The notes beneath the pieces were generated by a model that saw nothing but the letters and a program-made list of their open reading frames with translations, was not told the DNA's origin and made no database searches. A program made the translations under genes and the position numbers. From positions 332,868 to 396,867 of the forward strand of contig NZ_JAAOXD010000004.1 of assembly GCF_014694315.1 (NCBI RefSeq): a stretch of DNA of 64,000 nt, read 5' to 3'. Shown here piece after piece: positions 27,244-36,432 of this stretch. Position 1 is the stretch's first letter, and every line of letters starts with the position of its first letter. This DNA is from Arthrobacter ipis (GTDB lineage: Bacteria > Actinomycetota > Actinomycetes > Actinomycetales > Micrococcaceae).

Positions 27244-28009
27244 AACCGTCCGGCAGCCCGAACCCACCGACCCTGTGCGGGAGGTAGTGGGTGGGCCCAC
27301 GGCAGCAGGGGTCCCCGGCCGAGCTTGCGAGGTTGGGGAACTGCTGGGGGTTATCGCTGCCCTCCGGGAGCACTGCCCCTGGATGGGCGCCCTCACCCAC
27401 GAGTCGCTCGTGGAGTATCTGCTGGAGGAGGCCTATGAAGTTGCCGAGACCATCGAGACCGGTGCGGCCGAGGCTGAACTGAAAGGCGAGCTGGGCGATG
27501 TGCTGCTCCAGGTGGTGCTGCACGCCCGGCTCGCCGAGGAACGCGGCGTGTTCGGCTTCGGCGACGTCGCGCGCGGGCTCACTGAGAAGATGATCCGCCG
27601 CAACCCCCACGTGTTCCGTCCGGACGGTTCCCTCCAGGACACCTTTCCTGCCACCGTGGAGGAGATCGTGCTCAAGTGGGACGCCGTGAAAAAGGCCGAA
27701 AGCCCGCAGCGCAGCACGCCCTTCGAGGGCATCCCGGTGGCTCTGCCCGCACTGGCCCAGGCTCAGAAAACCCTGGACCGGGCCGAGCGGGCCGGGCTGC
27801 AAGCCCCGGAAGCTGACCGAACCGCGCTGGTTGAGCTTGTCGAAACCTCTCTTGCCGAAACAATAGAAACCGAAGCCGAACTCGGCGAGCTGCTGCTCGC
27901 CGTCGTCCGTTCAGCCCGGAACAGGGGGTTCGACGCCGAACGCGCCCTCCGCGGGGCCGTCCGTCGGTACCAGAACCGCCACCCGGAAACATCCGCGCCG
28001 GGATCATGA
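27236..28009 (+). CDS. mazG: MazG-family nucleoside triphosphate pyrophosphohydrolase with repeat-derived segments
   Basis: MazG hydrolyses NTPs and dNTPs to monophosphates (house-cleaning). The catalytic domain is clear: HCPWMGALTHESLVEYLLEEAYEV and KGELGDVLLQVVLHARLAEE hold the metal-binding EExxE...ExxD motif, and RNPHVF and KWDAVKKAE follow. The protein has 257 residues if started at TTG 27236, which overlaps add by eight bases; GTG 27275 is an alternative. Two parts look repeat-derived. The stretch GGPTAAGVPGRACEVGE, just before the domain, is translated from a copy of the intergenic repeat core. LVELVET near residue 200 is translated from the 20-bp module. Confidence 0.88.
   Translation: MAETVRQPEPTDPVREVVGGPTAAGVPGRACEVGELLGVIAALREHCPWMGALTHESLVEYLLEEAYEVAETIETGAAEAELKGELGDVLLQVVLHARLAEERGVFGFGDVARGLTEKMIRRNPHVFRPDGSLQDTFPATVEEIVLKWDAVKKAESPQRSTPFEGIPVALPALAQAQKTLDRAERAGLQAPEADRTALVELVETSLAETIETEAELGELLLAVVRSARNRGFDAERALRGAVRRYQNRHPETSAPGS
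27288..27347 (+). repeat. repeat core inside the mazG reading frame
   Basis: GTGGGCCCACGGCAGCAGGG, then GGCCGAGCTTGCGAGGTTGG and a TGCTGGGGG end, line up with the intergenic copies at 3817 and 14153. In this place the repeat is read through without a stop, and encodes the region between the possible starts and the MazG domain. Confidence 0.75.
27828..27847 (+). repeat. 20-bp end module inside mazG
   Basis: TGGTTGAGCTTGTCGAAACC, here in coding sequence and giving LVELVET in frame. One- or two-base variants occur outside genes at 14118 and 60951, and a weaker one at 60776. Confidence 0.8.
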
Positions 28010-28069
28010 CGTCCGGGTTCTGGATAGGTTTCCGTAACGTGCACCACTCTCGACTACGCTAGTCACTGA

Positions 28070-29410
<1,341 letters not shown>

Positions 29411-29428
29411 TAGCCAAAGAAACAGCTG

Positions 29429-29472
29429 ACCGGTGGCTATGGTGGAAAGACCATAGCCACCGGTTTTGTTTT
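29429..29472 (+). terminator. terminator of eno
   Basis: ACCGGTGGCTATGGT and ACCATAGCCACCGGT form a perfect 15-bp stem with a six-base loop, followed by TTTGTTTT. Confidence 0.93.
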
Positions 29473-29498
29473 AGGCGCCCACACGTTACAGGAGTGTC

Positions 29499-30359
29499 AT
29501 GGCTACCCGCCGTCCCAAAGTTCCCAGGGTGACCCCACCAGCACAGCAGTCCTCCGCCGGCTCTGCCGGGGGAGACGTCATCCAGGCGGACTTCGGCGGT
29601 CCGCGTTCGCCGCACGCCACCCATGAGTCCGGAACGGGACACGACGCCAAGGCGGCTGGCAGGGCCAGCGGCTCCGGTGCCACATCCGACGCTGGTGGCA
29701 GGACTGGCGCGGGCTCCGCCGGATCAACGGGTTCGAGTACAGGCGCCGGTGCGAAGGGCTCAGGTATGAAGGGCGCCGGCACGAAGGGCCCCGGCACAAA
29801 GGGCGCAGGTTCAGCAGCCGGCGCCACCCCAAGAGCTGGCGCTGGCCCAAGAGCTGACGCTGCCCCAAGACCCAGCACGGGCACCAAAGCCAGCGCCGGG
29901 AAGACAGGCAGCAGCCGCGGGAAGTCCGGATCGTCAGCCGTCACCGCCGGGGAAGACAACCTCGACCCCATCCCTGCCAAGGCGTTCTCCGGCCGCATGC
30001 TGGCGCTGGCCGTGGTGATGGTTGCCATCACCATCATGCTGGCCCCCACCGTGAAGATCTTCATCGACAAGCGGGCCGAAATCGCGGCCCTGGAGTCGGA
30101 CATCTCGGCCAGCAAGGCGGACCAGGACAACCTCAAGCGGCAGGTCTCGCGCTGGCAGGATCCCAACTACGTCAAGCAGCAGGCACGGGACCGCATTAAC
30201 ATGGTTATGCCGGGTGAGACCGGCTACTGGGTTTTCGGCAGCGACCTGCCGGCCGGCGCATCAGGCAGCCAGCCCAGTGCAGCAGAAACACAAGACCCCG
30301 CCGACGTGCCCTGGGTGGATTCCCTCTGGGAGTCCATCAGGCGCTCGGCAACAGACTAG
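29499..30359 (+). CDS. septum formation initiator family protein (FtsB/DivIC) with long low-complexity head
   Basis: The protein has 286 residues. The conserved part is C-terminal: one membrane segment (about 170-190, MLALAVVMVAITIML), then a coiled coil (IDKRAEIAALESDISASKADQDNLKRQV cut short here by family convention) and the DivIC ending with WQDPNYVKQQARDR and MPGETGYWV. FtsB/DivIC proteins link early and late divisome parts. The first 160 residues are Gly/Ser/Thr/Ala/Lys-rich, with repeats such as GAGTKGPGTKG, and are presumably disordered cytoplasmic sequence. Position after eno and before DUF501-ppx is the usual actinobacterial order. Confidence 0.9.
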   Translation: MATRRPKVPRVTPPAQQSSAGSAGGDVIQADFGGPRSPHATHESGTGHDAKAAGRASGSGATSDAGGRTGAGSAGSTGSSTGAGAKGSGMKGAGTKGPGTKGAGSAAGATPRAGAGPRADAAPRPSTGTKASAGKTGSSRGKSGSSAVTAGEDNLDPIPAKAFSGRMLALAVVMVAITIMLAPTVKIFIDKRAEIAALESDISASKADQDNLKRQVSRWQDPNYVKQQARDRINMVMPGETGYWVFGSDLPAGASGSQPSAAETQDPADVPWVDSLWESIRRSATD

Positions 30360-30434
30360 GAGCGGCGCCCGCCGCCGGACTGCCTACCGGAACTTCGGTG
30401 CAGCCAGATCCGGGCAGGAAGGACGGCCACGCCA

Positions 30435-31145
30435 GTGGACGACAACACGGCAACCGCCCCTGGAGACAACAGGCAGCCATCGGCACAGGATCTCGATGTG
30501 CTCAGCCGCCAGCTGGGGAGGCCGGTGCGCGACGTTGTGGAAATCCCGGCGCGCTGCGTCTGCGGGAACCCGCTTGTGGCCGCTACATCCCCGCGCCTCA
30601 GCAACGGAACTCCGTTCCCCACCACCTTCTACCTGACCCACCCGGTCATCACGTCGGCGGTCTCCCGGCTTGAGGCGGCCGGCCTCATGAACGCCATGAA
30701 CGACCGGCTTGCCGCGGACGAGCCACTGGCTGCCTCCTACCGGGCCGCCCACGAGGCCTACCTTGCTGCCCGTGCGGAAATCGGGGCACGGTCGGGGATC
30801 GGCGACGTCCCGGAGATCGACGGCGTCTCCGCCGGCGGCATGCCCACCCGCGTCAAGTGCCTGCACGTCCTGGTGGGACACTCGCTGGCTGCCGGGCCGG
30901 GCGTGAACCCGCTGGGCGATGAAGCCATCGCGGCCATCAGCGAATGGTGGACCGCCGACCGCTGCTACTGCGAGGGTGCCTGGGACACGGCCGGCGAAGC
31001 GCCGTCCCGGGACCTCAGCCGCCACGGCCCGCAGGGGTTGCCGGATATCGTCGGCCGGCCGGCGCCCGTCCGCAAATCCAAGACGGACCCAGCTCCGGCA
31101 GATGCATCCACGACGGACGCAACCACGACGGAGGCCGGCGCATGA
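30435..31145 (+). CDS. DUF501 family protein
   Basis: The protein has 236 residues, of a family of unknown function found mainly in actinobacteria, next to eno, divIC and ppx. Seen: RPVRDVVEIPARCVCGNP near the start, TFYLTHPVITSAVSRLE, and PTRVKCLHVLVGHSLAAGPGVNPLGDE; the conserved Cys/His pattern suggests a metal site, which is my inference. The C-terminal 30 residues are Thr/Ala/Pro-rich. It starts at GTG 30435 and overlaps ppx by four bases. Confidence 0.88.
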   Translation: MDDNTATAPGDNRQPSAQDLDVLSRQLGRPVRDVVEIPARCVCGNPLVAATSPRLSNGTPFPTTFYLTHPVITSAVSRLEAAGLMNAMNDRLAADEPLAASYRAAHEAYLAARAEIGARSGIGDVPEIDGVSAGGMPTRVKCLHVLVGHSLAAGPGVNPLGDEAIAAISEWWTADRCYCEGAWDTAGEAPSRDLSRHGPQGLPDIVGRPAPVRKSKTDPAPADASTTDATTTEAGA

Positions 31146-32098
31146 CCCGGGTGGCTGCCATCGACTGCGGAACCAACTCCATCCGCCTGCTCATCGCCGA
31201 CATTGACCGCAGCAACGGGACCACGAAGCTCACCGACGTCGTGCGTGAAATGCGTGTGGTGCGGCTCGGCCAGGGCGTTGACGCCACCGGCGAGCTCGCG
31301 CCTGAAGCACTGGAGCGCACCTTTGCGGCGACAGCCGACTACGCGGCGCTCATCCGCGAGTACCAGGCCAAGAAAGTCCGGTTCGTGGCCACCTCGGCCA
31401 GCCGGGACGCCCGGAACCGCCAGGTCTTCGTGGACGGCATCCAGAACCTCATTGGGGTGGAGCCCGAGGTGATCACGGGCCACGAGGAAGCCGCGCTTTC
31501 CTTCGCCGGGGCCAGCAGCGTGCTGCCCATTGCGGCAGAGGACAAGGTGCTGGTGGTGGACCTGGGCGGCGGCAGCACGGAGTTTGTGCTCGGCGACGCC
31601 AGCGGCGTGATCGCGGCAAGGTCCGTGGACATCGGCTGCGTCAGGCTCACAGAACGCCACCTCACATCAGACCCGCCCACGGCCGAGCAGATTGCCGCCG
31701 CGGAGGCCGACGTCGACGCCGCCATCGCCGAAGCGCGACTGGACGTTCCGCTGGAACGCAGCACCGCCGTCGTCGGGGTTGCCGGCTCAATCACCACCAT
31801 CACGGCGCACGCGCTCAGGCTGCCCGAATACCTGCCGGGGGCCATCCACGGCGCCGAACTGTCCATCTCCGCTGTCCAGGCCGCGGCCACCGATCTGCTG
31901 CAGATGACGCGGGCACAGCGGGCGGAACTGCCGTACATGCACCCCGGCCGCGTGGACGTCATCGGCGCCGGCGCGCTGGTCTGGCGGCGTATCCTCACCC
32001 GCATGGGCGAGCTCAGCGGGGGCCGCATAATTACGGCCACCGCCAGTGAGCACGATATTCTTGACGGAATTGCCCTGAGTGCCGAGGCACCGAGTTAA
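31142..32098 (+). CDS. ppx: Ppx/GppA exopolyphosphatase family protein
   Basis: This protein of the ASKHA fold degrades polyphosphate or (p)ppGpp-type substrates. It has 318 residues, the short two-domain form. The phosphate-binding motifs are AAIDCGTNSIRLLIAD at the start and VVDLGGGSTEFVLGD at about 142-156; VITGHEEAALSF is the conserved acidic region. Starting at ATG 31142, it overlaps DUF501 (ATGA). Whether it acts as Ppx or GppA cannot be decided from sequence. Confidence 0.92.
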   Translation: MTRVAAIDCGTNSIRLLIADIDRSNGTTKLTDVVREMRVVRLGQGVDATGELAPEALERTFAATADYAALIREYQAKKVRFVATSASRDARNRQVFVDGIQNLIGVEPEVITGHEEAALSFAGASSVLPIAAEDKVLVVDLGGGSTEFVLGDASGVIAARSVDIGCVRLTERHLTSDPPTAEQIAAAEADVDAAIAEARLDVPLERSTAVVGVAGSITTITAHALRLPEYLPGAIHGAELSISAVQAAATDLLQMTRAQRAELPYMHPGRVDVIGAGALVWRRILTRMGELSGGRIITATASEHDILDGIALSAEAPS

Positions 32099-32116
32099 CC
32101 GAAAATTGGATTCTGA

Positions 32117-33514
32117 ATGACCAGAGCAAGAGCCCGGCTTCGCCGGACGGTCTCGGCCCTTCTGTCCGCGGTGCTTGCCGGTGGCATCGCCGCGTCCGCC
32201 GTCGCCACTGCACCCGCCGCGCAGGCCGATTCCTGGCGGGACAAGGAGTACTGGCTTAAGGAAGCCGGCATCACCAAGGCCTGGGAAGTCTCCAAAGGTG
32301 CCAACGTGAAGGTCGCTGTGATCGACAGCGGCGTGGACGGAAGCCATCCCGACCTCAAGGGCGTGCTGGCCGGCGGCCATGACGTCTCCGGTGCCGGCGC
32401 CCCCGACGGCGAGAAGAGCATCGGTGCCAAGCCCGAGCACGGCACACTCGTGGCCACCATGCTTGCGGGCCGCGGGCACCCGGCGCCGAAGAAGCCATCG
32501 GCCAGCGCCAAGCCCTCCCAGAACGCCACCGCAACGGCATCCAAAGCCCTGCCGGACGGCATCATGGGCGTGGCACCCGAGGCGCAGATCCTCTCCGTCT
32601 CCACCTGGCTGGGGTCGGCCAACCCCGGCGGCAGGAGCGACCAGGACCAGATCCCGGAGGCCGTGCGCTGGGCGGTGGACAACGGTGCAAAGGTCATAAA
32701 CATTTCGCTGGGCAGCACGTCGCCGGAGTGGCCGCAAAGCTGGGACGCCGCCTTTCTGTACGCCGAGCAGAAGGACGTCGTCATCGTCGCCGCGGCCGGT
32801 AACCGCGTCGGCGGCAACGTGCAGGTGGGGGCTCCGGCCACCATCCCCGGCGTACTGACCGTCGCGGGCCTGGACCGGAACGGACAGGCGAGCACCGATT
32901 CCTCCTCGCAGGGCATCAGCATCGGCGTGGCCGCGCCGGCGGAGAAGCTCGCCGGCGGACTGCCCGGCGGCAGTTACGCGGAATGGGCCGGCACATCCGG
33001 TGCCACGCCCATCGTCTCCGGCGTTGCGGCGCTGATCCGCTCCAAGTGGCCGGAGATGAGTGCCAAGCAGGTCATCAACAGGATCGTCTCCACCGCCAAG
33101 GACGAGGGCGTGCCGGGCAAGGATCCGCTGTACGGCTTCGGGGTCCTTAATGCGGAGGCCGCCCTCAAGGAGGATGTGGCCGAAACGAAGGCCAACCCGC
33201 TGGGTTCCATCGCCGAGTGGATCCGCGTCCACCGGCGCGGGAACTTTGCCACTCCAGCTCCCGAGCCCACCACCGCAGCCCCCGCCCCGCAGGCCACGCT
33301 GCCCAAGGCGACGGTGCCGGTCGCCGTGCCGCCGTCACAGCTGGACAGTGCGCTGCCGGCGGCAGTGGTCATCGGGTTCGGCGCACTGTTCATAGCCATT
33401 ATTGCGGCGGGCGCGGTCCAGTTGCGGCGGGCGTACCGTGCGTCCGGCGGGGGAGTGGATGAACCGGAAACCGGCGCGGTGACGAAGGTGGATCCGGCAG
33501 ACCGGCCGAGCTAG
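32117..33514 (+). CDS. membrane-anchored subtilisin-like serine protease (mycosin-like)
   Basis: The protein has 465 residues. A signal peptide (about 1-37, ending AAQA) is followed by an S8 peptidase domain with Asp70 (VAVIDSGVDGSHPDL), His108 (PEHGTLVATML) and Ser294 (AGTSGATPIVSG). A Pro/Ala/Thr-rich linker (about 373-405) and one C-terminal membrane segment (about 412-435) hold it outside the membrane. This architecture is that of mycosins (type VII secretion proteases), but no secretion genes are near. The Ala/Pro/Ser/Thr insert between His and Ser (about 122-145) is typical of that group. Substrates are unknown. Confidence 0.9.
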   Translation: MTRARARLRRTVSALLSAVLAGGIAASAVATAPAAQADSWRDKEYWLKEAGITKAWEVSKGANVKVAVIDSGVDGSHPDLKGVLAGGHDVSGAGAPDGEKSIGAKPEHGTLVATMLAGRGHPAPKKPSASAKPSQNATATASKALPDGIMGVAPEAQILSVSTWLGSANPGGRSDQDQIPEAVRWAVDNGAKVINISLGSTSPEWPQSWDAAFLYAEQKDVVIVAAAGNRVGGNVQVGAPATIPGVLTVAGLDRNGQASTDSSSQGISIGVAAPAEKLAGGLPGGSYAEWAGTSGATPIVSGVAALIRSKWPEMSAKQVINRIVSTAKDEGVPGKDPLYGFGVLNAEAALKEDVAETKANPLGSIAEWIRVHRRGNFATPAPEPTTAAPAPQATLPKATVPVAVPPSQLDSALPAAVVIGFGALFIAIIAAGAVQLRRAYRASGGGVDEPETGAVTKVDPADRPS

Positions 33515-33542
33515 TGAAGATTTTCACAAAGTACGGTACTCT
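33512..33542 (+). promoter_or_regulatory. ndh promoter with Rex-like operator
   Basis: TAGTGAAGATTTTCACAA at 33512-33529 contains the perfect dyad GTGAA-GATT-TTCAC and differs in one base from the Rex consensus TTGTGAA-N4-TTCACAA. The -10 TACTCT is at 33537-33542, six bases before ATG 33549, so the site covers the -35 region. A Rex repressor would release this promoter when NADH rises. The site begins in the stop codon of the protease gene. Confidence 0.7.
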
Positions 33543-33548
33543 GGAGTT

Positions 33549-35030
33549 ATGGCAACCACCCCACAGCTCCAGGATCGTCCGCGTGTGCTCGTCGTCGGCG
33601 GCGGGTACGTCGGCCTGTACGTAGCCCTCAAACTGCAGAAGAAGATCGCAAAGGCAGGCGGCATCGTCACCGTCGTCGATCCGCTGCCCTACATGACTTA
33701 CCAGCCCTTCCTGCCGGAAGTTGCGGGCGGAAACATCGAGGCCCGCCACGCAGTGGTATCCCACCGCCAGCACCTCAAGCAGAGCGAGCTCATCCAGGGC
33801 CGCGTCGTCTCCATTGACCACGCCAACCGCACGGCCGTGGTTGCCCCGGCTGACGGCGGCGACAACTTCGAGCTGCCGTACTTCGACGTCGTGCTCTCCG
33901 CCGGCGCCATTACCCGCACGTTCCCCATCAAGGGCCTGGCGGACAAGGGCATCGGCCTGAAGACCATCGAAGAAGCCGTTGCGCTGCGCAACAAGGTCCT
34001 TGACCGTATCGAGGTCGGCTCCACCATGACCGACCCCGCCGAACGCGCCCGCGCCCTGACCTTCGTGGTGGTGGGTGGTGGCTTCGCCGGCATCGAGTGC
34101 ATCACCGAAATGGAAGACCTCGCCCGCGCTGCGGTCCGGAACAATCCGCGCGTCAAGCAGGAGGAAGTCCGCTTCGTCCTCGTCGAGGCTATGGGCCGCA
34201 TCATGCCCGAGGTCACCGCGAAGCAGGCCGAATGGGTTGTGGAGCACCTCCGCAGCCGCGGCATCGAGGTCCTGCTGAACACGTCGCTGGACAACGCCGA
34301 GGGCGCCCTCAAGCTCATCAACCTGCCGGACAAGACGCTGGCCCAGGAATTCGAGTCGGACACCCTCGTGTGGACCGCCGGTGTCCAGGCCAACCCGATG
34401 GTACGCTCCACCGACTTCCCGCTGGAACCCCGCGGCCGCGTCCGCGTCCTGCCGGACCTGCGCATCTCGGGCGACGAAGGCATCATCGACAACGCCTGGG
34501 CTGCCGGTGACATCGCCGCTGTTCCCGACCTGACAGGCTCTGGCCTGCCGGACGGCACCTGCGTTCCCAACGCCCAGCACGCGCTGCGCCAGGCCAAGCG
34601 CCTGGCCAAGAACCTGTGGGCTTCCCGCTGGGACAAGCCGCTCGTTGACTACAAGCACAAGAACCTCGGTGCTGTGGCTGGCTTCGGCGAGTGGAAGGGT
34701 GTTGCCAACATCAATCTGCTCGGCCGCATCGGGCTCAAGGGCCCCCTCGCCTGGCTGGCCCACCGCGGCTACCACGGCATGGCCATGCCGACGTTCGAAC
34801 GCAAGTTCCGCGTGATCTTCAACTGGATCCTGAGCTTCTTCGCCGGCCGCGACACCACGCAGCTGCTGGACCTGGACAACCCGCGCGGCGCCTTCGTGGC
34901 CGCCGCCACCCCGGCTCCGAAGCCCGCTGCTGCTGCTCCCGCCGCAGCTCCCGCGCCGGCTCCGGCTGAGAAGGCTCCGGCCGCTGCCCAGGGCGGCGCC
35001 AAGGATCCTGTCAAGGCTGAAGCCAAGTAA
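33549..35030 (+). CDS. ndh: type II NADH dehydrogenase (NDH-2)
   Basis: This is a non-proton-pumping NADH:menaquinone oxidoreductase on the inner face of the membrane. It has 493 residues. The FAD motif is RVLVVGGGYVGLYVALKL, the NADH motif FVVVGGGFAGIECITEME, and the second FAD motif WAAGDIAAVPD. The quinone site region AQHALRQAKRLAKN and a C-terminal amphipathic part (WLAHRGYHGMAMPTFERKF) for membrane binding are seen. The last 45 residues are an Ala/Pro/Lys tail. The Rex-like site in front of it fits a redox-controlled dehydrogenase. Confidence 0.94.
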   Translation: MATTPQLQDRPRVLVVGGGYVGLYVALKLQKKIAKAGGIVTVVDPLPYMTYQPFLPEVAGGNIEARHAVVSHRQHLKQSELIQGRVVSIDHANRTAVVAPADGGDNFELPYFDVVLSAGAITRTFPIKGLADKGIGLKTIEEAVALRNKVLDRIEVGSTMTDPAERARALTFVVVGGGFAGIECITEMEDLARAAVRNNPRVKQEEVRFVLVEAMGRIMPEVTAKQAEWVVEHLRSRGIEVLLNTSLDNAEGALKLINLPDKTLAQEFESDTLVWTAGVQANPMVRSTDFPLEPRGRVRVLPDLRISGDEGIIDNAWAAGDIAAVPDLTGSGLPDGTCVPNAQHALRQAKRLAKNLWASRWDKPLVDYKHKNLGAVAGFGEWKGVANINLLGRIGLKGPLAWLAHRGYHGMAMPTFERKFRVIFNWILSFFAGRDTTQLLDLDNPRGAFVAAATPAPKPAAAAPAAAPAPAPAEKAPAAAQGGAKDPVKAEAK

Positions 35031-35031
35031 G

Positions 35032-35092
35032 TCCCCACCGCCTCCCTCGCTTCGCTCCGCTCAGCCAGGGAACCCGCGGCGGCGGTGGCCCC
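35032..35092 (-). repeat. repeat core, divergent copy in reverse orientation
   Basis: TCCCCACCGCCTCCCTCGC, then CTCAGCCAGGGAACCCGCGG, is the reverse complement layout of the core at 3817-3880 with base changes. It starts two bases after the ndh stop. Confidence 0.6.
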
Positions 35093-35106
35093 GCTTAAGT
35101 ACGACG

Positions 35107-35136
35107 GCGGCCGTTCCCTTCCGGGGGAACGGCCGC
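35107..35136 (+). terminator. terminator of ndh
   Basis: GCGGCCGTTCCC and GGGAACGGCCGC form a 12-bp stem with a short loop, followed by TTTCGCGTTT. Confidence 0.85.
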
Positions 35137-35203
35137 TTTCGCGTTTCCCTGGGACGGTTTCCCCGGTGGGGACAGCCCTCGCCGGCACGGCACGGCGCCC
35201 ACA

Positions 35204-35209
35204 TAGACT
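35204..35209 (+). promoter_or_regulatory. -10 element of the ACT-GNAT gene
   Basis: TAGACT ends six bases before ATG 35216, and no ribosome-binding site is present. Confidence 0.5.
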
Positions 35210-35215
35210 GGCTCC

Positions 35216-36166
35216 ATGACGGGTGAAAAGAACCTCCAAACGCTCCTTGCCTCGATGCGCCCGGTGGTCCGGGAAGGGGAGTACGTCTACGCTCTCTGGC
35301 CGCACGGCAAGCCGCTGGCGGGGCATATCGAAGCCGCCGTCCGGGAAGCCGAAGGGCTCACGGTGGTCCTGCCCCGGGCCGAAGCGGATGCGCTGGAGCT
35401 GCCCTACGATTTCGTCGCGGCCTGGATCACCCTGGAGGTCCAGTCGGCACTGGAAGCGGTGGGCCTGACCGCGGCGGTCAGCAGGGCGCTGACCCAGGCC
35501 CGGATCAGCTGCAACGTGCTCGCAGGCTTCCACCACGACCATCTCCTGGTGCCCGTGCGTGACTCTGCCCGGGCGCTGGAGGTCCTGTCCGAACTTTCGG
35601 CCGCCAGCGCCCCGGAGCCCGAGCCGGTGCGGGAAGTGGTGCTCCGCAGCGAGCAGCCAGGGGACCGCGACGCCGTCCTTGCCCTGACCGCCGAAGCCTT
35701 TGCCGTTTCTGCGGTCACCGGAATGCCCGTGGAGGGGGAGCCTGTTGAAGTCAGGGTGCTCCGCGAGCTGTTTGTCGCCGAGGAGTACCTGCCGGAGTTC
35801 AGCATCGTCGCCGAACTCGACGGCGAAATTGTCGGGCATGTCATCAGCACCCGCGCGTGGGTGGAGGACCTTGCCCTGCTGGGGCTCGGGCCCATTGGCG
35901 TGACGCCCCGGCTGCAGCGGCACGGCATCGGCTCGGCGCTCATGCGCGAAACTGTCGTCCGTGCCAACGCTGCGGGGGAAAAGGGCATCGCACTGCTGGG
36001 AAGCACCGACTATTACCCCCGGTTCGGCTTCGTCCCGGCGTCGACCCTGGGCATCGAGGCGCCGGACGGGAAGTGGGGCGACCACTTCCAGCTGCTGCCC
36101 CTCGCTCTGTGGCCCGGCGGGGTCCACGGCCCGTTCCGGTACGCGGGGCCCCTGGCCGCCCTCTGA
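35216..36166 (+). CDS. fusion protein: CASTOR-type ACT domain plus GNAT acetyltransferase
   Basis: The protein has 316 residues in two parts. Residues about 1-130 resemble the ACT_7/DUF2241 (CASTOR-like) amino-acid-binding fold: EYVYALWP, LTVVLPRAEAD, PYDFVAAWITLEV and ISCNVLAGFHHDHLLVPV. Residues about 140-316 are a GNAT acetyltransferase of the YhbS type with the acetyl-CoA loop RLQRHGIGSALMRE and YYPRFGF. The fusion suggests acetylation steered by an amino acid, which is inference. Its mRNA is probably leaderless. Confidence 0.88.
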   Translation: MTGEKNLQTLLASMRPVVREGEYVYALWPHGKPLAGHIEAAVREAEGLTVVLPRAEADALELPYDFVAAWITLEVQSALEAVGLTAAVSRALTQARISCNVLAGFHHDHLLVPVRDSARALEVLSELSAASAPEPEPVREVVLRSEQPGDRDAVLALTAEAFAVSAVTGMPVEGEPVEVRVLRELFVAEEYLPEFSIVAELDGEIVGHVISTRAWVEDLALLGLGPIGVTPRLQRHGIGSALMRETVVRANAAGEKGIALLGSTDYYPRFGFVPASTLGIEAPDGKWGDHFQLLPLALWPGGVHGPFRYAGPLAAL

Positions 36167-36186
36167 GGCGATACGATTGACCGGGC

Positions 36187-36260
36187 GCCCCAGTAGCCCA
36201 ATTGGCAGAGGCAGCGGACTTAAAATCCGCGTGTTGTGGGTTCGAGTCCCACCTGGGGTA
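36187..36260 (+). tRNA. tRNA with UAA anticodon (tRNA-Leu by codon), class I shape
   Basis: Acceptor GCCCCAG/CTGGGGT with discriminator A, D-arm GCCC-AATTGGCAGA-GGC, anticodon stem GCGGA/TCCGC with loop CTTAAAA (anticodon TAA), variable loop GTGTT (five bases), and T-arm GTGGG-TTCGAGT-CCCAC. Bacterial tRNA-Leu normally has a long variable arm, but this one does not. CCA is not encoded. The structure is seen directly; the charged amino acid is inferred from the anticodon and A73 only. Confidence 0.85.
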
Positions 36261-36315
36261 CAACTTTTCTCCTCGGCGTCGCCGGTGTTCCAATATGCAA
36301 CGAGTGTTATGAGGA

Positions 36316-36331
36316 TGTGACCTTAGTCACT
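36316..36331. promoter_or_regulatory. CRP/GlxR-like site upstream of livK
   Basis: TGTGACCTTAGTCACT fits TGTGA-N6-TCACA except for the last base and contains the perfect dyad GTGAC-CTTA-GTCAC. It lies about 100 bp before livK. A second such site precedes livH. Confidence 0.6.
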
Positions 36332-36432
36332 TATTTTCACGCTCGAATTGGATTAGCTTGAACTTAGCTCAGGAACCCCTGACCAAAATCGCATCAAAGG
36401 CCGTTCGCACCTTTCGATCGAGGAGACTCTAA

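Noticed and set aside
36187..36260. tRNA-Lys
   Set aside because: The stem sequences resemble some tRNA-Lys genes, but the seven-base loop CTTAAAA gives anticodon TAA, not TTT or CTT.
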